From Butyrivibrio sp. AC2005 (GTDB lineage: Bacteria > Bacillota > Clostridia > Lachnospirales > Lachnospiraceae), in contig NZ_AUJI01000011.1 of NCBI RefSeq assembly GCF_000424145.1, forward strand, positions 124,001 to 188,000: a stretch of DNA of 64,000 nt, given 5' to 3'. The notes under the pieces were generated by a model. That model made no database searches and was not told the DNA's origin. It saw only the letters and a program-made list of their open reading frames with translations. Every line of letters starts with the position of its first letter. The first letter of the stretch is position 1. The translations under genes were made by a program, and so were the position numbers. Below, piece after piece: positions 1 to 7,974 of this stretch.

Positions 1-150
1 ATGGGCTTCTGGAACAATCAGGGTAAGTATTTATTAGAGGATGGTCTTTTCAGAATTTATGCAGGCAGTGATTCTGCAACAGAGCTTAGCAAGGAGATAA
101 GAGTAGGGTTTGAAGGTGTCCCGGGAGAGCCGGATTATCCTGTAGAATAA
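1..150 (+). CDS. GH3 beta-glucosidase, C-terminal fragment (5' end outside window)
   Basis: Frame 1 is open from the window edge to the TAA at 148-150 and gives 49 residues. The peptide reads G-F-W-N-N-Q-G-K-Y then L-F-R-I-Y-A-G-S-D-S and ends in a short beta strand. That is the pattern of the fibronectin-III-like domain closing many GH3 beta-glucosidases, where the last strands carry a Y/G-x-S motif. The ATG at position 1 is probably an internal Met, because the domain should start well upstream. The next gene starts 11 bp later with AGGAG between them, so the two are very likely cotranscribed. The substrate cannot be told from this fragment. Confidence 0.6.
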   Translation: MGFWNNQGKYLLEDGLFRIYAGSDSATELSKEIRVGFEGVPGEPDYPVE

Positions 151-161
151 AGGAGTATAAA

Positions 162-2798
162 ATGAACAATTACATATTCCCATTCCTATGGATGCGCGGC
201 GAAGATGAAGCCACCATCCGTAAGGAGATGGAGAAAATAGATGAATGCGGAATAAAAGCAGTTTGCGTTGAAGCAAGGCCACACAAGGATTTCTGTGGCC
301 CCGGCTGGTGGCATGACATGGACATTGTCATCGACGAAGCTAAAAAGCGCGACATGAAAATATGGATACTGGATGACAAACATTTTCCCACAGGCTATGC
401 AAATGGTCTGATCGAAGAGAAATATCCTGAGAGAAAAAAACAGTATCTTGCCTGCACGGCATGCGATGTGTTTGGTTCAGCAAGAACACATACATTAAAT
501 ATCCGTCGTATGATGAAGCCTACAATAGGTTTTTGGCAGATAGGACAACCTGCAAATGATGAGGAGAGGGCGAAAAACAAAGTCCTCTCTATTGTTGCTG
601 TTCCTTTCGCGGAGGGCAACCGTTTTCATGAAAAAGAGCTGAACCTTATGGGATACTATCATGGACAAGATGAGATTACCTTCACTCTCCCCCAGGGACA
701 GTGGAGAATTCATGTGCTCTACACGACTTACACTGATGGTGGAAACGAGAGCTATATTAACATGATCGACAGTGTTTCTGCTCATACACAGATTGAAGGT
801 GTATATGAGGAACATTATAAGCACTATGGTGATCTTTTCGGAACAGTTATAGCAGGCTTTTTCTCCGATGAACCACAGCTGGGAAATACATCAGAGCAGG
901 GATATGATACTAAGCTTGGAAAGCCCGGAATGCAGCTTCCCTGGAGCAACGAGCTTTCAGAGATGCTTAAGGAGCGCTGCGGTGAGGATTATCAGAAGCT
1001 GCTTGTATTTCTTTTTGCAGAAGGTGAGGAGAAAAAGGATGAGCCCCAGATTCGCTATGATTACATGGACTGCGTATCAAGGCTTTATCAGAAGAACTTT
1101 TCAGAACCAATCGGCAGATGGTGTCATGAGCATGGCGTGGAATATATAGGACATGTTGTGGAGGACAACGGTGTTCACTCAAGGCTTGGACTTGGTGACG
1201 CTCATTGGTTCCGCGCAATCAGCGGTCAGGACATGGCAGGTATCGATGTTATCGGAGGACAGGTAGTATATGGAGCACCGGTTCAGGAGAGAAAGGGTAT
1301 GGGACCCCTTGTTCTCGACGGAGAGTTTTATCATTATGCTCTTGGAAAAATGGGAGCTTCTGCAGGCCACCTTGATCCCGGGAAGAAGGGACGCACTATG
1401 TGCGAACTGTTTGGAGCCTATGGCTGGAATTTTGGCGTACGTGATCAGAAAAGACTTCTCGACCATCTGCTTGTGAGAGGTATAAATCACCTTGTTCCTC
1501 ATGCTTTTTCAATGGCGCAGTATCCGGATTTTGATTGTCCTCCGCATTTTTATGCAGGAGGAAATAATCCTGAATTCCCATATTTTGCAGAGCTTATGAA
1601 GTATGCAAACAGGATGTGCGATATTTTAAACGGCGGTGTTCACAAGGCAAGAGTAGCTGTTTTATATGATGGCGAGGGTGACTGGACTTCTGATGCCATG
1701 CCTATGCAGAAGGTATGCCGTGCGCTCACAGAGGCACAGATTGAGTTTGACATTGTCTGCCTTGATATGCTCAGAGACCTCAAAGCGTACAATGGTTATA
1801 CAGACGGCAACAAGATAAATATTAACGGAGAGACTTTTGAGGTGCTGCTGGTGCCTTATGCTGAGTATCTCCCTGAGAGACTCTATGCTTTTAAGAAGGA
1901 GAATCCAACCTTCCCGGTTTACTTTGTGGGTGGATATCCGAAGGCACTTCTTATGGATGAGGTGAGAAAAATACCTGACAGAGCTGAGTGGAAAAAGCTT
2001 TTCAGTATGGTCAGCCTTGATGAGGTTACCGGGGAGCTTGAGTGCAACGACTGGAGTAAGCCATTCCTTGATGAGGAATTCCCGGAGCTTACCTTGTATC
2101 ATTATGAAAAGGATGGAAAAGAGATTATCATGCTTATGAACGAGTCTGCTGAGGACGATTTTAATGGCGTGATAAATATTCCCTTTGAAGGTAGTGCAGT
2201 TTATGTGGACAGTTTTCGTCAAAAGAAGTGGGCCCTTAATCGTAAGGCAGATGGCAGAGTAAGGATTGAGATACCTGCCGGAGAGAGTTGTCTTATTATG
2301 GAGGAAGAGAATGCAGGCCTGAAACCATACTGTTCACTTGCAGGAAGACTCAGGGCTGCTGATAAGATAGAAGATATCTCTCATGAATGGAAAGTAGCTG
2401 CCGTAAAAGCAAAGGATTATCCTGCCTTTTCACAGGAAGAGACTATGCGTGACCTTGAACCCTACAGCAATGAGCATCCTGATTTTGCAGGAGTTCTTCG
2501 CTATAGAAAGACAATTACACTTGATGACAATGTAAAGGAAGCTTACCTTGAGATGGAGCAGGTTTATGATGTTGTGAAGGTAATTGTAAATGATCAGCCC
2601 TCGGAAATCAGGCTGACTCCACCTTACACTGTTAGTGTAGGTGAGCTTCTGAGGAAGGGAGAAAATGAGATTATCTGCGAGGTTGCAACAACACCCGCAC
2701 GAGATCAGAGAAATTATCCTTCTGCTCCCTTTGACTTTAATCATGAAGTTACAGATCCAACCGGAATCTGTGGAAAGGTGAAGCTATACCTCAAATAA
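162..2798 (+). CDS. GH106-like glycoside hydrolase (putative alpha-L-rhamnosidase-type)
   Basis: This 878-residue protein has no signal peptide, so it should act on imported oligosaccharides in the cytoplasm. The N-terminal half looks like a TIM barrel: an early LWMRGEDEATIRKEM stretch, then ARPHKDFCGPGWW and LDDKHFPTGYANG, which resemble the first barrel strands of GH106-type enzymes. A middle glutamine-amidotransferase-like region (about residues 500-640) and a C-terminal jelly-roll (about 760-878, with VLRYRKTI and NEIICEV strands) complete the GH106-type layout. The family assignment is by resemblance only, and no catalytic residue was assigned. AGGAG precedes the ATG. It follows a GH3 fragment and precedes a sugar ABC transporter, which fits a rhamnoside or glycoside degradation role. 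Confidence 0.6.
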   Translation: MNNYIFPFLWMRGEDEATIRKEMEKIDECGIKAVCVEARPHKDFCGPGWWHDMDIVIDEAKKRDMKIWILDDKHFPTGYANGLIEEKYPERKKQYLACTACDVFGSARTHTLNIRRMMKPTIGFWQIGQPANDEERAKNKVLSIVAVPFAEGNRFHEKELNLMGYYHGQDEITFTLPQGQWRIHVLYTTYTDGGNESYINMIDSVSAHTQIEGVYEEHYKHYGDLFGTVIAGFFSDEPQLGNTSEQGYDTKLGKPGMQLPWSNELSEMLKERCGEDYQKLLVFLFAEGEEKKDEPQIRYDYMDCVSRLYQKNFSEPIGRWCHEHGVEYIGHVVEDNGVHSRLGLGDAHWFRAISGQDMAGIDVIGGQVVYGAPVQERKGMGPLVLDGEFYHYALGKMGASAGHLDPGKKGRTMCELFGAYGWNFGVRDQKRLLDHLLVRGINHLVPHAFSMAQYPDFDCPPHFYAGGNNPEFPYFAELMKYANRMCDILNGGVHKARVAVLYDGEGDWTSDAMPMQKVCRALTEAQIEFDIVCLDMLRDLKAYNGYTDGNKININGETFEVLLVPYAEYLPERLYAFKKENPTFPVYFVGGYPKALLMDEVRKIPDRAEWKKLFSMVSLDEVTGELECNDWSKPFLDEEFPELTLYHYEKDGKEIIMLMNESAEDDFNGVINIPFEGSAVYVDSFRQKKWALNRKADGRVRIEIPAGESCLIMEEENAGLKPYCSLAGRLRAADKIEDISHEWKVAAVKAKDYPAFSQEETMRDLEPYSNEHPDFAGVLRYRKTITLDDNVKEAYLEMEQVYDVVKVIVNDQPSEIRLTPPYTVSVGELLRKGENEIICEVATTPARDQRNYPSAPFDFNHEVTDPTGICGKVKLYLK

Positions 2799-2800
2799 AA

Positions 2801-2843
2801 AAGCATGCAACAGACATTTGACTTCTGTTGCATGCTTTTTTAT
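2801..2843 (+). terminator. Intrinsic terminator after the GH106-like gene
   Basis: A perfect 14-bp stem (AAGCATGCAACAGA at 2801-2814 pairing with 2824-2837) with a 9-nt loop is followed by a T tract. It begins 3 bp after the stop codon and separates the glycosidase unit from the ABC transporter operon. Confidence 0.9.
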
Positions 2844-2943
2844 TTGCCTTACCACTTTGCAATAAAAAGACAGCTATATTGAATAGATGGATAAGAAAGA
2901 CACCTCCCCGGGCGATATTATAAGTACATCAAATGAAACACGT

Positions 2944-2962
2944 ACAGGTGCAATGCACTTGT
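2944..2962. promoter_or_regulatory. 19-bp palindromic operator upstream of the CUT2 sugar transporter
   Basis: ACAGGTGCAATGCACTTGT is an inverted repeat of 9-bp arms around a central A with one mismatch. A TATAAT hexamer lies at 2969-2974, 7 bp downstream. No TTGACA-like -35 is visible at the expected place; the palindrome itself occupies it. This suggests a site for an activator or repressor controlling the transporter operon. The binding protein is not identified. Confidence 0.55.
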
Positions 2963-3002
2963 AACGAATATAATGTTTTATCATTTTTGGGAGGATATCA
3001 AA

Positions 3003-4175
3003 ATGAAAAAGAAATTATTAGCAGGACTTCTTGCAAGCGTAATGACAATATCTCTTGCAGCATGCGGCAACGGCGCAGCTGGAAGCACATCAGATGAGGC
3101 AACATCAACTGACGAAACAGCTACTGAAGAAGCATCTACTGATGAAGCAAAGGCAGAGGAGGCTTCAGATGAGACAACAGCTGAAGCATCAGCTGATGCA
3201 ACACACATCTATGTACTTACAGCACCTGAGGATCACGGCTGGACAGGTTCCGTTGCAACATTTGCTAAGGAAAAGGTTGCTGAGGTAAACGGAGAGGGCA
3301 AGTACACAGCAGAGGTTATCACCTGCGAAGATGCAGCATACCAGATCACACAGATTGAGGACATCATTGCTAAGGGTGAAAAGAACATCTCAGTAGTTGT
3401 TCAGCCTATCGATGACACAGTTCAGTCAGCAATTCAGGAGCTTGTTGATGCAGGAATTCCCTATGTAGCATTTGACAGAATTATTGAAGGAGTAGCTTCA
3501 AGTGCAGTATCCAACGTTAAGGGCGACAACGAAGGTATCGGTGCAGGATCTGCAGCTTACTTTGTATCTCTTGGAATGCAGCCCGGTGAAAAGGTTTATG
3601 TATATGAGGGTGACACATCATCAGTTACAACTCTTCGTGATCAGGGCTTTACAGAATATCTTCTCGGTGAGATCGAATTTGACGGAGAAAAGATTGCAGA
3701 TGACGCTAAGTGGACACAGGAGCAGATCGATGAGAACATCACATATTCAGGTGCTATGAACTGGAGCCGCTCCGATACTAAGGCAGCTTTTGAAACACTT
3801 ATGGGTGACTCTTCAAACACAGATATCAAGTGGTTTTATGCTGAGGACGATGAACTTGCAATGGGTATCCTTGAGGCACTTAAGGGTGGCGGAATTGATG
3901 ATTCTGCTAAGGAAGCTTTCCTTGGAAACAAGCCTGTAATCACAGGTTGTGGCGGACTTGATGAGCTTTATGGTGTACTTCGCGGTGAGGATTATACAGA
4001 CATCACTTCACAGCTTGGCGGCATCATGTCAGTTACTTACAGCCCCAGCATGATCCAGACAGCTATTCAGGATATGGTTGACTACCTTGATGGCAAAGAA
4101 GTAACACAGGATCACGTTATCGAATGCCAGAATGTAACTTCTGACAACGTAGCAGATTTCGTAGGATTTAATTAA
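3003..4175 (+). CDS. CUT2 ABC transporter sugar-binding lipoprotein
   Basis: The start is the ATG at 3003, 7-10 bp after GGGAGG. An upstream in-frame ATG at 2973 lacks a ribosome site and overlaps the -10. The 390-residue product begins MKKKLLAGLLASVMTISLAAC, a lipoprotein signal with Cys as the lipidated residue, followed by a low-complexity acidic Ala/Thr/Glu linker of about 45 residues that tethers it to the membrane. The rest is a periplasmic-binding-protein type I fold (VVVQPIDDTVQSAIQELVDAGIPYVAFD; later GVLRGEDYTDITSQ), as in RbsB, XylF or RhaS binding proteins. It should deliver a monosaccharide to the two following genes. The exact sugar is unknown; rhamnose or another released monosaccharide is plausible from context. 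Confidence 0.88.
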   Translation: MKKKLLAGLLASVMTISLAACGNGAAGSTSDEATSTDETATEEASTDEAKAEEASDETTAEASADATHIYVLTAPEDHGWTGSVATFAKEKVAEVNGEGKYTAEVITCEDAAYQITQIEDIIAKGEKNISVVVQPIDDTVQSAIQELVDAGIPYVAFDRIIEGVASSAVSNVKGDNEGIGAGSAAYFVSLGMQPGEKVYVYEGDTSSVTTLRDQGFTEYLLGEIEFDGEKIADDAKWTQEQIDENITYSGAMNWSRSDTKAAFETLMGDSSNTDIKWFYAEDDELAMGILEALKGGGIDDSAKEAFLGNKPVITGCGGLDELYGVLRGEDYTDITSQLGGIMSVTYSPSMIQTAIQDMVDYLDGKEVTQDHVIECQNVTSDNVADFVGFN

Positions 4176-4200
4176 ATTAAATGTAAGATAGGAAAAAACT

Positions 4201-5718
4201 ATGGCACTTCTGGAAATGAAAGGTATACGTAAGTCCTTCAGTGGTGTGCAGGTACTAAAGGGCGTGGATCTTACAGTAGAGAAGGGTGAGATTCATGCCC
4301 TTCTTGGTGAGAACGGAGCAGGTAAATCTACCCTGATGAATGTCCTCACCGGAACCATTCCATGCGATGGCGGCAGCATCACTTTTGACGGACAAAGCCT
4401 TAAGAACATCACCGTGAAAAAAAGTGAACAACTGGGAATAGCATTTGTTCACCAGGAACTGAATCTCTTTAACGACCTTAGAGTTTTTGAAAATATTTTC
4501 ATAAACAGAGAGATCACCGGAGCATTTGGAAAACTGAATAAGAAAGAAATGATCAGGGAATCTGAGGAACTTTTTACCAGACTCGGAATTAAGATAGATC
4601 CTAAAGCTCTTGTATCAGATTTAAGGACAGGAGATAAGCAGCTGCTTGAAATCAGTAAGGCCTTGCTTACAGGAGCAAAGCTTCTGATACTGGATGAACC
4701 TACAACCTCCCTTAATAATGATGAGGTTGAGCATCTTTTTAGTATGGTGAAGGATCTTAAGGAAAAGGGTATATCCTTTATTTTCATTTCACATAAGATG
4801 CCTGAAATATTCGATTACTGTGATTCCTACACTGTTTTCAGAAATGGAGAACTGGTAGGTAAAGGTAAGATAGCTGACACGACACCTGCGGATGTGACAA
4901 AGCTCATGGTAGGTCATGCAGAGGAAGCCGGAAGCTATGCAAAGAGAAAGACCGGAGAGACGGTCTTAAAGCTTAAAGATCTGTCAGGTAAGGGATTTAA
5001 GAACATTTCTTTTGAAGTGAAAAGGGGAGAGATAATAGGTCTTACAGGCCTCCAGGGATGCGGAAGCAGTGAGCTTTTGCAGTGCCTTTTTGGGATATCA
5101 ACGCCTATAGAGGGAACTTTGGAGATAAATGGAAAGCCTGTAGCAGGACACAGCGTACACAAGGCTATGAAAGCGGGAGTCGGACTTTTACCTGCTAACA
5201 GAAAGGAAAATTCCGTAATTCCCGATATGAGCCTTGTGGAAAATATGTACCTTGCAGAGCAGACGCTTTCAGCAGGAAGATTTCATATCAATAAGAAAGC
5301 TGAGATGGAAAAATACGACCGCTATAAAAAGCAGCTTAATATCAAAGCTGAGTCCGGGAATTCACCTATAGTGTCCCTGAGCGGCGGTAATCAGCAGAAA
5401 GTATTTATTGCAAGATGGCTAAACACGGATGCGGAAATCCTTCTTTTTGACAATCCGACACAGGGAATTGATGTGGGAGCCAAGGAAGAGATTTATAAAT
5501 TGATTCTTGCCCTTGCTAATGAGGGAAAGACAATCCTTGTAAATACACTTGAAATTCCGGAGTTGCAAAAGGTTGCGGACAAATGTCTGGTATTTTATGA
5601 CGGCAGGATTGCAGGAGTTCTGGATCATGATGAGATTGAAGAACACACAGTAATGATGATGTCCACTGGAATTAGTGAAACCGGATATAAGAAAAATGAG
5701 AACGAGGTAATAGCGTAA
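4201..5718 (+). CDS. CUT2 sugar ABC transporter ATPase (RbsA/MglA type)
   Basis: This 505-residue protein has two fused nucleotide-binding domains. The N-terminal domain has a canonical Walker A (GENGAGKS, residues 36-43) and LLILDEPT Walker B, with a degenerate signature (SDLRTGDKQ). The C-terminal domain has a degenerate Walker A (GLQGCGSSE, no Lys) but an intact signature LSGGNQQK and ILLFDNPTQGIDVGAKEEI. This asymmetry is the hallmark of CUT2 monosaccharide importers, where one composite site hydrolyses ATP. It lies 25 bp after the binding protein, with AGGA upstream of the ATG, and its stop overlaps the permease start by 1 bp (TAATG), indicating translational coupling. Confidence 0.93.
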   Translation: MALLEMKGIRKSFSGVQVLKGVDLTVEKGEIHALLGENGAGKSTLMNVLTGTIPCDGGSITFDGQSLKNITVKKSEQLGIAFVHQELNLFNDLRVFENIFINREITGAFGKLNKKEMIRESEELFTRLGIKIDPKALVSDLRTGDKQLLEISKALLTGAKLLILDEPTTSLNNDEVEHLFSMVKDLKEKGISFIFISHKMPEIFDYCDSYTVFRNGELVGKGKIADTTPADVTKLMVGHAEEAGSYAKRKTGETVLKLKDLSGKGFKNISFEVKRGEIIGLTGLQGCGSSELLQCLFGISTPIEGTLEINGKPVAGHSVHKAMKAGVGLLPANRKENSVIPDMSLVENMYLAEQTLSAGRFHINKKAEMEKYDRYKKQLNIKAESGNSPIVSLSGGNQQKVFIARWLNTDAEILLFDNPTQGIDVGAKEEIYKLILALANEGKTILVNTLEIPELQKVADKCLVFYDGRIAGVLDHDEIEEHTVMMMSTGISETGYKKNENEVIA

Positions 5719-6758
5719 TGAACAACAAGTCTAAAACAAATGTGATAGGAAAAATCTGGCATGGCTACAGTTTCATATTTGTATTTTTCATAATTTTTCT
5801 GGTATATGCTTTGACCAGCAGCGGCTTCACCTGGAGTGCAACAATGAACATTTTCAGACATTCCGCAGTAATAGGAATTGTGGCACTGGGAATGGGACTC
5901 GTCTGCCTGACCGGGGAGATAGATCTGTCAGCGGGTTCGACTCTTGCTTTTGTCAGTGGGTTTTCAGTTGTTATTTTTAACATGACCGGTGGCAGCATTA
6001 TTGCAACACTGATATTTGCACTTGCTATGGGAGGACTTCTTGGACTTGTAAATGGCTTCTTTGTCGGAGTTGTAAAAATGCCATCTTTCATCGTGACTCT
6101 TGCAACAATGCTTATCTACAGATCCTTTGCTCAGTATTTCTGCCAGCATATTTCAAAGAACTTAATAGGTGGCGGAAGTTCAGTATACAAAATGATATCA
6201 AAGCTTTCAGGATATGACTCCATGTATGGCTTTGGTAATGGCAAGCTTGCAACACTTCCCATTGTAGGAATTGTGCTTATAGTTTTCACAGCACTTTTTG
6301 TTTATATATCAAATGATACAAAGTTTGGTAAAAAAATATATGCTGTGGGATCAAGTGAAAAGGGTGCCTTTATGAGCGGTATCAACGTAAGACTTATGAA
6401 GATGATATCCTTTGTGATCATGGGTGTTATGATCGGCGCGGCAGCTTTTCTCTGGATATGCATGAATGGATCCTCAGATCCTGCAACAACAGGTAACAGC
6501 TATGAGATGTATGCTATAGCAGCTGTAGTACTTGGCGGAATTGCAATGTCAGGTGGTAAGGGCAAAATGATAGGTGTTCTTTTCGGATCACTATCCTACA
6601 CAGTAATTGATAAGATAATCATTGCTCTTAAGATGGATTCACTTATAAACAACGCAATAAAAGGAATAATCCTTATCCTTGTAATTCTCATTCAGGTCGC
6701 AGGTCCTCAGATTAAAGAGAAATTTAAAGCTGTTGGAAACGCAGAAAAAGCAGCCTGA
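5718..6758 (+). CDS. CUT2 sugar ABC transporter permease (RbsC type)
   Basis: A 346-residue integral membrane protein with 8-10 hydrophobic segments. It carries motifs of the BPD_transp_2 family: GMGLVCLTGEIDLSAGSTLAF near residue 60, the cytoplasmic VGVVKMPSFIVTLATML loop, and AAVVLGGIAMSGGKGKMIGVLFG near the C-terminus, which contacts the ATPase. The start ATG shares its A with the ATPase stop codon. Homodimers of this protein would form the channel for the monosaccharide captured by the lipoprotein at 3003. Nothing truncated or odd was seen. Confidence 0.92.
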   Translation: MNNKSKTNVIGKIWHGYSFIFVFFIIFLVYALTSSGFTWSATMNIFRHSAVIGIVALGMGLVCLTGEIDLSAGSTLAFVSGFSVVIFNMTGGSIIATLIFALAMGGLLGLVNGFFVGVVKMPSFIVTLATMLIYRSFAQYFCQHISKNLIGGGSSVYKMISKLSGYDSMYGFGNGKLATLPIVGIVLIVFTALFVYISNDTKFGKKIYAVGSSEKGAFMSGINVRLMKMISFVIMGVMIGAAAFLWICMNGSSDPATTGNSYEMYAIAAVVLGGIAMSGGKGKMIGVLFGSLSYTVIDKIIIALKMDSLINNAIKGIILILVILIQVAGPQIKEKFKAVGNAEKAA

Positions 6759-6784
6759 TAGAAAAATATAATAATTTGGTAATA

Positions 6785-6815
6785 AAAAAGGGAGTGCATT
6801 ACGCATTCCCTTTTT
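6785..6815 (+). terminator. Intrinsic terminator after the CUT2 operon
   Basis: The hairpin AAAAAGGGAGTGC / GCATTCCCTTTTT with a 5-nt loop begins about 26 bp after the permease stop. Its A and T flanks make it usable in both directions. However, the LysR gene on the other strand ends at 6862, so it may also stop leftward transcription. Confidence 0.85.
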
Positions 6816-6861
6816 GAGTGCTACCGAAAAACTCACTGAGCTTTGTATACAACAGATCAAT

Positions 6862-7686
6862 TTATGAAAAGATTGTACTGCGATGATATGAAAGTACAAT
6901 CGGAAGTGAACAGTTAAGATCCATTGTATGAATTCCGGGGTGGTGGACTCCCTGATACCAGCTATCAAGGACTGCCACCCCGAGTCCGTTTTCTACTGAT
7001 GCGAATACCGTGTTGATATTAGGAACGGCAGTAAATTTCGGAACAAAATTATATGGTCTGAAAAGTATTTCTATGTCCTGACAAAGTTCACCGATTCTTG
7101 GATCATCAATCATGAAAAAGGTGTAGTCACATAGATCCGCAGGAGAATTTATTTTTTCAAAACCGGGCAGATATTCTGAATAGACAACGATTCTGTCTAT
7201 GCTTGTAAACTTCCGCTTTGTAAATTCAGAGACACCGGCCACATAGTCACCGGTTGTGATGATAGCATCCAGTCTTTTTTCTTCAACGGAAGTTGATAAT
7301 TCCTTAAAACCCAGACATTCGAATGAAATCTTAAAATCAGGATTTTCTTCTTTGCAGGCTTTAACGACATCGGGCATGAAGTAAGATACATTCCAGCCAA
7401 TGTTGTACCCCAGCCGAAGAATGCTGTTATTATTGGCAAGCATTTTGCGAACATTTGTAAGCTCTGCATTGAAGCGCTGGAACATGTTGAAGTATATGGT
7501 TCCGGCCTCGGACAACGATATATTTCTGCTGTTTTCACGTATGAAAAGCGTTGTTCCAAGCTCCTCTTCGAGCGCAGAAATATAACGGCTGACCGCAGGC
7601 TGTGGAAGATACAGATTCTGCGCAGCTTTCGTAAAGCTAAGATATTTACCTGTTTCTAAAAAGCATTCGATTTGTTTTTCATTCAT
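6862..7686 (-). CDS. LysR-family transcriptional regulator
   Basis: A 274-residue protein with the typical N-terminal winged HTH (MNEKQIECFLETGKYLSFTKAAQNLYLPQPAVSRYISALEEE split over residues 1-45) and an effector-binding domain of two alpha/beta subdomains. The length is slightly short for the family (usually about 290-310). It lies downstream of, and in the same direction as, the LVIVD-repeat gene, separated by a tandem array and hairpin cap. Its likely targets are the divergent promoters at 9358-9813, where a TTGA-N9-TCAA box sits just upstream of a -10 element. The effector is unknown; if the island degrades flavonoids, an aromatic compound would be the obvious guess. Confidence 0.88.
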   Translation of the reverse strand: MNEKQIECFLETGKYLSFTKAAQNLYLPQPAVSRYISALEEELGTTLFIRENSRNISLSEAGTIYFNMFQRFNAELTNVRKMLANNNSILRLGYNIGWNVSYFMPDVVKACKEENPDFKISFECLGFKELSTSVEEKRLDAIITTGDYVAGVSEFTKRKFTSIDRIVVYSEYLPGFEKINSPADLCDYTFFMIDDPRIGELCQDIEILFRPYNFVPKFTAVPNINTVFASVENGLGVAVLDSWYQGVHHPGIHTMDLNCSLPIVLSYHRSTIFS

Positions 7687-7725
7687 ATTTGCATTGTATC
7701 AAAAAATACTACCTGTTTTGACGAA

Positions 7726-7920
7726 CTTTCTGTGAACAAAAGAATTACTTATTGTAAGTCGCTTCCTGTAAACAAAAGAATTACTTATTGTAAGTCGCTT
7801 CCTGTAAACAAAAGAATTACTTATGGTAAGTCGCTTCCTGTAAACAAAAGAATTACTTATGGTAAGTCGCTTCCTGTAAACAAAAGAATTACTTATGGTA
7901 AGTCACTTCCTGTAAACAAA
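7726..7920. repeat. Tandem array A: 36-bp unit, 5 full copies plus 15 bp
   Basis: Units start at 7726, 7762, 7798, 7834, 7870 and 7906 (partial). The consensus begins CTTCCTGTAAACAAAAGAAT and continues TACTTATKGTAAGTCG. Copies differ by only a few substitutions (T/G at one site, TTTCTGTG in the first). There are no spacers, so this is not a CRISPR. The array abuts the shared hairpin cap at 7921 and lies between the LVIVD gene and the LysR gene, in the LysR 5' region. Because 36 is a multiple of 3, an artefactual open frame with 12-residue repeats runs through it. Confidence 0.95.
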
Positions 7921-7968
7921 AGCCTTCCCCCTATGGGGGAAGGTGTCAGCGCAGCTGACGGATGAGGG
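7921..7968 (+). repeat. Dispersed double-hairpin cap, copy A (short form)
   Basis: The first hairpin is CCTTCCCCC-TAT-GGGGGAAGG. The second is GTCAGC-GCA-GCTGAC, followed by GGATGAGGG. The same module recurs at 15200-15248, 17799-17849 and 49308-49407. Read on the minus strand the first hairpin is followed by CTTTTGTTT, so this copy can act as the intrinsic terminator of the minus-strand LVIVD gene, whose stop codon is 7 bp away. Confidence 0.9.
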
Positions 7969-7974
7969 TTACTT

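Noticed and set aside
1662-2222. Long antisense frames such as 1662-2222, 9631-10356, 35080-35898 and 60329-61030 (minus strand)
   Set aside because: Each lies fully or mostly inside a well-supported gene on the other strand, has no ribosome site or recognisable motif, and an amino-acid composition typical of shadow frames.
2973-3002. Upstream ATG for the CUT2 binding protein
   Set aside because: It overlaps the -10 hexamer, lacks a ribosome site and would spoil the lipoprotein signal that begins at 3003.
7726-7905. Array A considered as a CRISPR
   Set aside because: The 36-bp units are head-to-tail with no unique spacers and no cas genes are near. The same applies to the arrays at 17618, 19992 and 49203.
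7672-7965. A 97-codon open frame on the plus strand with repeated VNKRITYGKSLP units
   Set aside because: It is produced by the 36-bp tandem array, whose unit length is a multiple of 3, has no ribosome site, and ends inside the repeat cap.
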